The notes below the pieces were generated by a model. It did not search any database. It saw only the letters and a program-made list of their open reading frames with translations, and was not told the origin of the DNA. DNA of 49,796 nt from Bradyrhizobium sacchari (lineage in GTDB: Bacteria > Pseudomonadota > Alphaproteobacteria > Rhizobiales > Xanthobacteraceae). Of the stretch, positions 42,903 through 49,796 are shown piece by piece. The stretch is taken from assembly GCF_002068095.1 (NCBI RefSeq), contig NZ_LWIG01000012.1, forward strand, positions 343,500-393,295, written 5' to 3'. How positions within the stretch are numbered: the stretch's first letter is position 1; each line of letters begins with the position of its first letter. The position numbers and the translations under genes were made by a program.

Positions 42903-44123
42903 CTACACCGCGGCTTCGTTGTAGAGGACGCCGTCGCGCACCATTTCGTCGACCTGTTCGGTAGAGAATCCCAACGAGGCTGCGATGCGGCGATTATCCT
43001 GACCGAGCAACGGCGCCGGCGTGCGCACCGTCGTGTCGCAATCGGAGAAATGAAAAGGCAGGTTAGGCAGCGTCACCTTGCCGAGCACGGGATGCTCCTG
43101 CTCGACCAACATGCCGCGCGCGTGGATCTGTGGATCCTTCACGACTTCTGCGATGGTCTGCACTGGGGCGGACGGCACGCCTGCGTCTTCAAGAGCGGCA
43201 AGACACGCGTCACGCGAAGGCTGTGACAGCGTCCAGTTGCGCACGATCTCCATCGCGTCGGCATAGTGCGCGTTGCGGGAAGCCGGCTTGGCAAAGCGCT
43301 CGTCGGACGCCAATGCATTCCCGCCGATCAGCCTCGCCAATCTCTTCCACGCATCATCGACTTGCGCGGCAATGACGAGATTGCCATCCTTGGCAGGAAA
43401 CACACCGTAGACGGTCGAATCCGGCTGGCCGCTACCGGTCTGCTTCGGCAGGTCGGTGCCGCCCGAGAGGAAGTAGCGCTGCACGGCGAAGTCGTGCATC
43501 GACACCATACAATCATAGAGTGCCAGATCGATGTGTTGGCCATGGCCGGACGAAGCACGACCGACGAGCGCCGCATTGATCGCAGCCACGCCATGAATGC
43601 CGGTATACATATCGGCCAAGGGCATACGCAGCAGCGGCGGCGCTTCACCGGGACTGCCGAGTTGCGCCATTGCGCCGGACATCGCCTCGGCAATCAGCCC
43701 GAAGCCCGGACGGTCGGCGTACGGGCCGGTGTGGCCATAGGCAGAAACCGAGCAATAGACCAACCTCGGATTGCGCTCAGACAGTGCCTTGAAGCCAAGA
43801 CCGAGGCGCTCAAGTGCGCCAGGACGATAGTTCTCGATGAACACGTCCGCGGTTTCGACCAGCTTCAGCATCAACTCGAGGCCGCGTCTGTCACGCAGGT
43901 CGACGCACAGTCCTTGCTTGCCCATGTTCTGCTGCAGGAAGTAGCCGGACTGTCCATCCTTGAAATACGGATGCGCGCGGCCGGCATCGCCCTCCTTCGG
44001 ACGCTCCACCTTGATCACCTCCGCCCCCAGCGCTGCGAGGCAGCGGCCCATGAAAGGGCCAGCCAAAAAGTGGCTATAGTCGATGACACGAATGCCCTTC
44101 AACGGCAGGCGCTGTGTGTTCAT
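42903..44123 (-). CDS. CaiB/BaiF-family (class III) CoA-transferase
   Basis: 406 residues. Transfers CoA between carboxylic acids. N-terminal GIRVIDYSHFLAGPF and LGAEVIKVERP, then ENYRPGALERLGLG, and RMPLADMYTGIHG in which D171 is the catalytic Asp. GHGQHIDLALYD follows. Its ATG overlaps the MaoC stop (ATGA). It would activate an acid intermediate for the following hydratase; the substrate is not shown by sequence. Confidence 0.95.
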   Translation of the reverse strand: MNTQRLPLKGIRVIDYSHFLAGPFMGRCLAALGAEVIKVERPKEGDAGRAHPYFKDGQSGYFLQQNMGKQGLCVDLRDRRGLELMLKLVETADVFIENYRPGALERLGLGFKALSERNPRLVYCSVSAYGHTGPYADRPGFGLIAEAMSGAMAQLGSPGEAPPLLRMPLADMYTGIHGVAAINAALVGRASSGHGQHIDLALYDCMVSMHDFAVQRYFLSGGTDLPKQTGSGQPDSTVYGVFPAKDGNLVIAAQVDDAWKRLARLIGGNALASDERFAKPASRNAHYADAMEIVRNWTLSQPSRDACLAALEDAGVPSAPVQTIAEVVKDPQIHARGMLVEQEHPVLGKVTLPNLPFHFSDCDTTVRTPAPLLGQDNRRIAASLGFSTEQVDEMVRDGVLYNEAAV

Positions 44124-44590
44124 GCCGGCTCTCCCTCGGCCTTCGCCTTTGGGCGCATCGGGATCATCAGCCGATGCTCACCGAGCTGCACCACCTGGCC
44201 ATGCTGGTTGATCAGTTCGGAAGGGAGCACCACGATGCCCCAACCCTCGCGCTTGGTGGTCCGCATCGAGCCGACGCGGAATTTGACGTGGACGGTGTCG
44301 CCGAGCTTGATCGGCAGCTTGAAATCCCAGGTCCAGCCGAGTGACATGCCGGGCAGGAAGCGGTATTCAGCGCGGGTTTTCAGGCCATCGGCGAGCGAAA
44401 GCCCAAACAGCCCATGCGCGACGCGGGTGCCGAACGGCGTGGTCCTCGCGTATTCCTCGTCGACATGAACAGGTGTGAAATCACCGGTGAGCTCGGCGTA
44501 GGCGTTCACCATCGCCTCGGTAACTGTCACCGACGGGGTGATACATTCGTCGCCGACGGCGGCATCATCCCAGTAGCGTTCATCGCTCAT
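44120..44590 (-). CDS. MaoC-family (R)-hydratase
   Basis: 156 residues, single hotdog domain. Motif TGDFTPVHVDEEYARTTPFG (about 35-54) gives the catalytic D37 and H42, followed by VAHG (about 57-60). Hydrates an enoyl-CoA or dehydrates a hydroxyacyl-CoA. Overlap with the CoA-transferase gene by four bases implies consecutive steps. Confidence 0.93.
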   Translation of the reverse strand: MSDERYWDDAAVGDECITPSVTVTEAMVNAYAELTGDFTPVHVDEEYARTTPFGTRVAHGLFGLSLADGLKTRAEYRFLPGMSLGWTWDFKLPIKLGDTVHVKFRVGSMRTTKREGWGIVVLPSELINQHGQVVQLGEHRLMIPMRPKAKAEGEPA

Positions 44591-44604
44591 TGATCGATCT
44601 TCCT

Positions 44605-44991
44605 TCAGGCACGGGGATTGATTGCCAGGGCGACTTCCACCGCGCCGGCGCTCGCTTGCAAGATCTCCACGTTCAGCCCACCCGGCAGTTCAAGCCAGTT
44701 CGGTCCGGCAGGCAGGGCCGTGGCTCCCCAAGCGGCGGCACGGGCGAGCACACCGTCGTAATCGTCGACCATGATGCCGAGATGGGCGAGACGCCCCTCC
44801 GGTCCGACGAAGCTCGGATCCTCGATGAGTTGCACGCTTCCGAGCACCCACACCTGGCGAGGGCGCGCGCCTTCGGCCGCCTGCTCGTCGCGGATACCGA
44901 GGCCAAGCACCTGGCGGAAGAAATCGACGTGGCGGTCTATATCCGGCACCCGGATGGCAACGTGTTCGATATAGGCGCGGGGGAGTGTCAT
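44605..44991 (-). CDS. VOC-superfamily (glyoxalase-like) protein
   Basis: 128 residues from the ATG at 44991, four bases after the upstream stop; an earlier ATG (45027) lies inside the upstream gene. The fold shows in YIEHVAIRVPDIDRHVDFFRQVLGL (about 7-31) and RLAHLGIMVDDYDGV (about 68-82), with His and Glu metal ligands (H11, H71 and E in NVEIL). A lone VOC domain may be an epimerase, dioxygenase half or glyoxalase. I cannot tell which. Confidence 0.87.
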   Translation of the reverse strand: MTLPRAYIEHVAIRVPDIDRHVDFFRQVLGLGIRDEQAAEGARPRQVWVLGSVQLIEDPSFVGPEGRLAHLGIMVDDYDGVLARAAAWGATALPAGPNWLELPGGLNVEILQASAGAVEVALAINPRA

Positions 44992-44995
44992 CGCC

Positions 44996-45940
44996 TCAGG
45001 CCTTTCCAGGGTAGTCGGTGCGCGCATATTCGAGACCCTTGACCAACGCGACGATGGTGGAATTCACAGGGGTCGGCATGTTGAGCTTGGCGCCCCAGCG
45101 CACGACCGAGCCGTGAATGTAATCGACCTCGGTCAGATTGCCCGATTGCAGACTCTGCAGCATCGAGGTTTTGAACTCGGGCGGCAGCCCGGCAGATGCC
45201 ATGGTCCACGCGCGGCGCGGATCGGTGATCGAAACCTTTACACCTGCGGCCTGCGCCACCGTGATGCCCTCGGAAATCGCCGCGAGCGCACACTCTTCCA
45301 GGGCCGGTAGCGAGTAGAGGCCGCCATAGGTGAGCCCGGTGATCGCAGTGATTCCGCCGCCGGCAACATTGATGAAGAGCTTGTCCCACATCGTGCCCGT
45401 GATGTTGTCGCTGAGCAGGGTGAGAATTCCGGCGCGGTTGAAGGTCTCGGCGATGCGTTGCGCACGCACTGTGACGCGGCCATCGAGCTCGCCGATGATG
45501 GTCTCCTTGCCGATCACGCCGGAGCGAACAAAGCCCGAGCCGAGCAGCACGCCACCGACATATGTCTTGCCTGCCAGCACCCGGCCGCCGCCGACTTCCT
45601 CCGATAGAATTTCCTCGTGGCCAAGACCGTTCTGCAGCGACATCACGACCGTTTGCGGGCCGATGATCGGCGCCGCGGCACGGATCGCATCGCGCGTATG
45701 GTAGGATTTGACCAGCACGATCACGAGGTCGGCCACCCCACCGACCTCGGCCGCGGAGGTGCACGCGGTGACCTTTGCAATGCTCTCGACATCGCCCTCC
45801 AGCATGCGGAGGCCATGCGCATTGATCGCTTCGACGTGAGCACGGAATGGGTCGATCAGCCAGACGTCTGCCCCGCCTCGCGCCAGCGTGCCGCCGATCG
45901 TCGAGCCCAATGCCCCCGCTCCGACAAAGCAGATCCTCAT
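44996..45940 (-). CDS. Ketopantoate reductase-family dehydrogenase
   Basis: 314 residues from the ATG at 45940, with GGGAGA upstream. First gene of the operon. Rossmann motif CFVGAGALGSTIGG (about 4-17), LVKSYHT, and SLQNGLGHEE. The catalytic Lys lies in WDKLFINVAGGG and the conserved Glu in TEVDYIHG; the second Asn of the usual ketopantoate site is replaced by Gly, so the natural substrate is probably another 2-oxo or 2-hydroxy acid. Not safely PanE for CoA synthesis. Confidence 0.88.
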   Translation of the reverse strand: MRICFVGAGALGSTIGGTLARGGADVWLIDPFRAHVEAINAHGLRMLEGDVESIAKVTACTSAAEVGGVADLVIVLVKSYHTRDAIRAAAPIIGPQTVVMSLQNGLGHEEILSEEVGGGRVLAGKTYVGGVLLGSGFVRSGVIGKETIIGELDGRVTVRAQRIAETFNRAGILTLLSDNITGTMWDKLFINVAGGGITAITGLTYGGLYSLPALEECALAAISEGITVAQAAGVKVSITDPRRAWTMASAGLPPEFKTSMLQSLQSGNLTEVDYIHGSVVRWGAKLNMPTPVNSTIVALVKGLEYARTDYPGKA

Positions 45941-46030
45941 CCGAACGCTTCTCCCTGAGCAACTTTGACGTTGGAAGCTCGGATACCAGCCGCCGGAACA
46001 TTTTGATATGCTATGGGACTTATATTGATT

Positions 46031-46045
46031 ATTGTGAATCACAAT
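46031..46045. promoter_or_regulatory. Perfect palindrome ATTGTGA-A-TCACAAT over the LysR start codon
   Basis: Seven-base perfect arms with a one-base centre; the last two bases are the AT of the regulator's ATG. It lies in the 103-base gap between the operon and its divergent LysR gene, where LysR proteins normally bind. Likely an operator for autoregulation and control of the operon. The spacing differs from a CRP site (TGTGA-N6-TCACA). Confidence 0.5.
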
Positions 46046-47012
46046 GACGCGTCATGACCTGCCCCACGCCAACCTGCTTGACCCCCGCCTGTTGCGGCTC
46101 TTCGACGCGCTGTTCACCACGGGCAGCGTCACCAAGGCGGCTGAGAGACTGGGTCAAAGCCAGCCGACGGTTTCCATATGGCTTGCGCGCCTGCGACAGG
46201 AACTTGACGATCCGCTGTTCGTCCGTTCGCCGGAGGGAATGCTACCGACGCCTCGGGCGGAAGCGCTGATCGGCACCGCGAGGCAGGCACTGGAAATGCT
46301 GCGGCGGCTGGCCGAGCTGCGCACGGACTTCGATCCAGCCACCGCCAAGCGGCGCTTCAGTATCTGCATGACGGACGCAAGCCATATTACGTTACTTCCG
46401 GCCATCCTCGCCCATGTTCGCCACGTCGCGCCAGGCATCCGGATCGAGGCGGCACAGATCGGCATGGATACTCCTCGCACGCTTCAGTCCGGCGAGGGCG
46501 ATCTGGCGCTCGGCTACATCTCGGACCTAGATGCCGGCCATTTCCAACAGGCGCTGTTTCCGCAGGATTGGGTCTGTTTGGCGAACGCTCATCATCCTCG
46601 CATCAAGGATCGCATCACACTAAGAGATTTCAGGCGTGAGGCTCACGTGCTCATTCGATCCGGCACGGGGCATCAACTGCTCGCTGACGCCTCCCAGGAA
46701 CAGGGAATCGCGCCGGACATCGCGCTGGAGCTGCCGGGCTTTCTCGGCCTGCCCGCGATCATCGGGACCACCGACCTGATCGCTACGCTGCCGCGCCACA
46801 TCGGCGAAACCCTGGCACACTATTACGGGCTGCGCGTGCTCGCGTGCCCGCTACCGATCCCCAGTTTTACGGTCAAACAATATTGGCACGCCCGCTTCCA
46901 TCATGATCCCGCAAGCCAGTGGTTGCGCGGCGTTTGCGCCGAGCTTTTCCAGCAACAGGACGTCCGCGGCCTGCATCGCTCAAGCCGACCGCTGAAAAGC
47001 AAGCCGACTTGA
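46044..47012 (+). CDS. LysR-family transcriptional regulator
   Basis: 322 residues. Winged HTH in residues about 14-72 (FDALFTTGSVTKAAERLGQSQPTVSIWLARLRQEL), then a periplasmic-binding-like effector domain (about 98-300). It resembles the NodD/NahR group in the HTH region (RLFDALFTTGSVTKAAERL). No Shine-Dalgarno is visible before the ATG, which lies in a palindrome. Divergent to the catabolic operon and therefore its likely regulator, with a ring acid or its product as likely inducer (inference). Confidence 0.93.
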   Translation: MTRHDLPHANLLDPRLLRLFDALFTTGSVTKAAERLGQSQPTVSIWLARLRQELDDPLFVRSPEGMLPTPRAEALIGTARQALEMLRRLAELRTDFDPATAKRRFSICMTDASHITLLPAILAHVRHVAPGIRIEAAQIGMDTPRTLQSGEGDLALGYISDLDAGHFQQALFPQDWVCLANAHHPRIKDRITLRDFRREAHVLIRSGTGHQLLADASQEQGIAPDIALELPGFLGLPAIIGTTDLIATLPRHIGETLAHYYGLRVLACPLPIPSFTVKQYWHARFHHDPASQWLRGVCAELFQQQDVRGLHRSSRPLKSKPT

Positions 47013-47520
47013 CTGGCAGCATGGCAAAGCATCTGTTGCTCCCCCACGCAGCCTCGCCTTATTCTCGACGGGTAGTCGGGAAGGCCAACCATTATTGCAT
47101 TTCCCAATAGAGTCTATCACGCCTCGCGCATATACGCCGACGGCAAAGCCTCCTAATCCTTCCTCAAACACCAGCGCGGCAGCCGCTGGAGAAGGCGGGA
47201 GGCCTATCGCTATTGTTGCGGTAGCGACGCGTGACTTCTCGCGTCGGATAGGACCCCTCAGCCGAAGGAGGATCCGTTGACCCATCGAAGCTCTGTTCCC
47301 TGCTGCATGATCAATCCTTTCTTGGCTTCCTGAGTACCGGAATATGGCAGTACCGGTTGCTGGCTCTCGTCTCCAAGCGGTTGCGGTTAAGGGACTTGGC
47401 CGATGTTGACGGCGCTGTGTGGATGACCTTCGTCGATCCTATTCCCGTTGAGGATGCCGGCGGGCTCGCTCGTGAGCGCGGCCCGCCGAATATCCTGCAG
47501 GCAGGAAGCCGTGTTGAATT
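47013..47520. other. Intergenic region between LysR gene and exporter gene
   Basis: 508 bases between convergent genes, so no promoter is required here. I see no clear gene. A perfect AAGGAGGA at 47268-47275 precedes a TTG that opens only 18 codons. The frames crossing the region have no recognisable domains. Confidence 0.35.
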
Positions 47521-49796
47521 TCAAACAAGCTGCCGCGCGACCAGATCGGCGAACAGGCCCTTGACCCCCATCAGCTCGTCGTAACGGCCGGTTTGCACCA
47601 CTTTACCGCGGTCGAGAACGATGATGCGGTCGGCGCTCTTCACGGTGGTGAGGCGGTGCGCGATGACGAAGCGCGTCACCGCCAGCCGGTGCAGGCTTTC
47701 GGTTAGGCGGGCCTGCGTCACGTTGTCGACCGCGCTCATGGCCTCGTCGAGCAACAAGATCCGCGGCTTGCCGACCAGTGCGCGGGCGACCGCTAAACGC
47801 TGGATCTGGCCGCCGGAGAAAGCAGCCGCGGCTTCGGTCACGATCGTATGCATGCCCATCGGCATGGCGTTGATGTCCTGGTCGATATTGGCCTGTCGCG
47901 CAGCCTCCCACGCCTGGTCGAGCGTGCCCTCGTGGGTGCCCATGATGTTTTCATAGAGCGTGCCGGGAAACAACGCGGTGTTCTGCAACACGCAGCCAAT
48001 CTGCCGCCGCACCATTTCGATGTCGAGATAGCGCAGATCCTGCCGGTCATATTGCACGGTGCCGCTCGCCGGCATCTCAAACCCGAGCAGCAGCCGCATC
48101 AGGGTCGACTTGCCGGATCCCGAGGGGCCGACTAGCGCGACGTGCTCGCCCGGTGCCAGCGACAGCGAGACGCCCTGGAGCGCGAGCGGCGCGTCGGGGC
48201 CGTAACGGAAATAGACGTTGGTGACATCGATATTCCCGGTCAGCACGCCCGGATCGCGCTTCGATCCGGCGACGTCAGGCGCTGCGCGCAGCAAGGGCGC
48301 CACACGCCCCCAGGAGGGTTGCGAATTCCAGGCGGCAACGACGCCGCGCGCCAGTTGCAGCGAGGCGCCCATGTAGGCGCCATACGCGGCGATGAAGGAC
48401 ACGAATGCGCCGGTCGAGAGTTCGTCGTGCGACAGCTGCGACAGGATCAACAGGATGACCGCCAGCGCCAGCAGCTCGAAGACCACCAGCGCGGTTTCGA
48501 ACAGCGTGCCGAAGGTCCGTGCCCGGTACATGCGGGAGCGCAGCTCGGCGAAGTCCATGGCCCAGCGCGCAAAGCCGCGCTGCTCGGATCCGGTTGCACG
48601 CAGAGTCGTGATGCCATGCACGAGCTGGAACACGATGCCGTAGATATCGGAGAGGATCTCCTCCCCGCGCTGCAGCGCATCGAGCTGATGATAGCCGCAG
48701 AACGCCGCAATCGCGGCGATCAGGGCGAACAGCCCGATCGCCGCCCCCGCCGCCGCGGGCGAGTAGTAGAACATCAGGCCGATGTTGCTGACGAAAAAGA
48801 GCAGTGCTGAAATCGAGCCGAGCATCAGCGAATAGGCGCCGCGGCGCAATTGATCCGCCGCGACGAAGCGACTGGCGATATTTCCGGGGCTCATGCGCAG
48901 CGCGCTGTCGGGCAGCCGCAAAAGCCGGTCCATGAAGGCGGCCTGCAAGGCGCCCGCCCCGCGCCCGTCGAGCCGCAAGCTTGCGATGTCGAACACGAAA
49001 CGAAAGCCGGCGGCGACGAACGCGGCCAGCACGAGGCCCATGCCGAGAGTTAACAGCGACAGCGTCTGGTGGCCCGGAATGAAGCGATCGAACGCCAGTT
49101 GCATCGCCATCGGCGTCGCGAGGCCGAGCAGCGCGGAGGCCAGCGCCATGGAGACAGCGAGCGCCGCATCCCACCGGTTGCGCAGCCAGCCGAAACCGAT
49201 GAATTGCCGAAACCCGATCGGCCGATCCGGGAACGGCGGATAGAGCATGTGCGCCTGCGGCGCCAGCCGGGCCGCCAGCGTGGCGTCGACCGGCTTCGGC
49301 CTGGCGTGCTCCGCCTCGATCATCACCCAGCGCTTCGCGTCGGTCGGGATCAGTGCCACCGGGTGCCGCGCGTCATCGAGGAAACCGATCAGCGGGCCGA
49401 GATCCTGCCGCAACCAGTCGCTGCTCAGCACCACCTGGCGGTTGCGCAACCGCACCGCGCGCGCCGCGTCGTCGACATTGCTCGCCCGTGAAAGCTGTTC
49501 GCGCTGCCGGTTGGTGAAGTCGAGCCCGAGCTTGCTCGCAATGGTGACGAACGGCGCGACGAACGGCTCGTCGCCGACAGGCTCGGCGGCGGCCTGCGGC
49601 GCGACCTTGCCCAGCACCGCGTCGAACCGCGTGAAGGCGCGATTAACCGTGCGCGTGGTACGCGCCATCCGGCCTTGGACCGCCTCGCGCAACGCGTCCT
49701 GACGGGTGTCGTGCGCGCGCCGGACCAGCGAGAACAAAGTGGCGTGGGTCAACTCCAGCAGGCGCTGCCATTCCGACAGGCGAAGAATATCGGCGG
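47521..49796 (-). CDS. NHLP/bacteriocin-type ABC exporter without peptidase, partial (N-terminus off right edge)
   Basis: 758 codons in the window; the frame continues open past 49796. N-terminal part (visible about 1-200) is a non-membrane domain without C39 features. A transmembrane domain follows (WDAALAVSMALASALLGLATPM onward). The ATPase has Walker [10 protein letters not shown], signature FSGGQIQRLAVARAL, Walker B ILLLDEAMSAVD and AHRLTTV. The layout and length match the second, peptidase-free half of NHLP/NHLM peptide export pairs, which secrete leader-peptide-bearing natural products. The partner C39 exporter and HlyD would be beyond the right edge. Family assignment is likely, not certain. 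Confidence 0.82.
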   Translation of the reverse strand, partial: ADILRLSEWQRLLELTHATLFSLVRRAHDTRQDALREAVQGRMARTTRTVNRAFTRFDAVLGKVAPQAAAEPVGDEPFVAPFVTIASKLGLDFTNRQREQLSRASNVDDAARAVRLRNRQVVLSSDWLRQDLGPLIGFLDDARHPVALIPTDAKRWVMIEAEHARPKPVDATLAARLAPQAHMLYPPFPDRPIGFRQFIGFGWLRNRWDAALAVSMALASALLGLATPMAMQLAFDRFIPGHQTLSLLTLGMGLVLAAFVAAGFRFVFDIASLRLDGRGAGALQAAFMDRLLRLPDSALRMSPGNIASRFVAADQLRRGAYSLMLGSISALLFFVSNIGLMFYYSPAAAGAAIGLFALIAAIAAFCGYHQLDALQRGEEILSDIYGIVFQLVHGITTLRATGSEQRGFARWAMDFAELRSRMYRARTFGTLFETALVVFELLALAVILLILSQLSHDELSTGAFVSFIAAYGAYMGASLQLARGVVAAWNSQPSWGRVAPLLRAAPDVAGSKRDPGVLTGNIDVTNVYFRYGPDAPLALQGVSLSLAPGEHVALVGPSGSGKSTLMRLLLGFEMPASGTVQYDRQDLRYLDIEMVRRQIGCVLQNTALFPGTLYENIMGTHEGTLDQAWEAARQANIDQDINAMPMGMHTIVTEAAAAFSGGQIQRLAVARALVGKPRILLLDEAMSAVDNVTQARLTESLHRLAVTRFVIAHRLTTVKSADRIIVLDRGKVVQTGRYDELMGVKGLFADLVARQLV

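Noticed and set aside
43266..44468. Plus-strand open frame of 400 codons
   Set aside because: Antisense to the CoA-transferase and MaoC genes; Arg/His-rich shadow.
46031..46045. CRP or lac-operator-like site
   Set aside because: The arms resemble TGTGA/TCACA, but the centre is one base rather than six, and it is not symmetric at lac-operator spacing. LysR autoregulation fits better.
46980..47285. Minus-strand frame of 101 codons after the LysR gene
   Set aside because: Overlaps the 3' end of the LysR gene, lacks a ribosome site and any recognisable content.
47276..47332. TTG after a perfect AAGGAGGA, opening an 18-codon frame
   Set aside because: Too short, with no leader-peptide or hydrophobic pattern. 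Mentioned only because of the nearby exporter.

Overview
The window is high-GC DNA with proteobacterial gene style: strong GGAGG-type ribosome sites, ATGA and TGATG gene overlaps, Tat-exported formate dehydrogenase and a Flp/Tad pilus set. Together with the small 40-residue exported protein and a GAGCATGATC-bounded intergenic repeat, it looks like an alphaproteobacterium of the Bradyrhizobium / Nitrobacteraceae group. No intact tRNA, rRNA, CRISPR array or insertion sequence is visible.

Layout. (1) 1-8094, minus strand: a type I secretion operon, with an HlyB-like exporter carrying a degenerate C39 domain, then an HlyD-like adaptor. These are followed by four little-known genes: a cysteine-free low-complexity protein, a DUF4261-like protein, a 174-residue protein, and a cysteine-free protein of at least 600 residues with a glycine-zipper region that runs off the left edge. 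(2) 8604-8726: a 40-residue exported or membrane peptide gene. (3) 8756-20371: a formate dehydrogenase region. One minus-strand operon encodes an HTH-TorD fusion, a small Tat protein and the catalytic, iron-sulfur and cytochrome b subunits. Upstream of it lie five accessory genes chained by 4-base ATGA overlaps. A divergent plus-strand gene encodes a multi-cluster ferredoxin-like protein. (4) 20386-23570: a WD40-cytochrome c fusion and several small exported or membrane proteins.

(5) 23718-35946, minus strand: a Flp/Tad pilus locus in unusual order (flp, cpaA, cpaB, cpaE, cpaF, tadB, tadC, an ICMT-type methyltransferase, a TadE-like, a TadG-like and a second TadE-like gene, then cpaC, a small lipoprotein and a TPR lipoprotein). 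(6) 35947-36617: a scar region with a tRNA-like 3' half and a fragment of an acyl-CoA synthetase. (7) 36618-45940: a twelve-gene minus-strand operon with a divergent LysR regulator. It holds a type II dehydroquinase, two different shikimate/quinate dehydrogenases, a polar amino acid-type ABC importer, a class III CoA-transferase, a MaoC hydratase and others. It probably serves uptake and breakdown of a hydroaromatic acid such as quinate or shikimate. (8) 47521 to the right edge: a partial ABC exporter resembling the NHLP (peptide-export) family.

How they fit together. The formate dehydrogenase would oxidise formate outside the cytoplasmic membrane and pass electrons to the membrane cytochrome b; the accessory operon and the HTH-TorD fusion would support its maturation and possibly its feedback control. 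The pilus block makes Flp fibres for attachment. The two exporter loci at the ends point to secreted proteins or peptides whose identity is the main open question in this window. Functions of the DUF genes, the scar and the T1SS partners are inference; catalytic motifs, overlaps, palindromes and open frames are seen directly.
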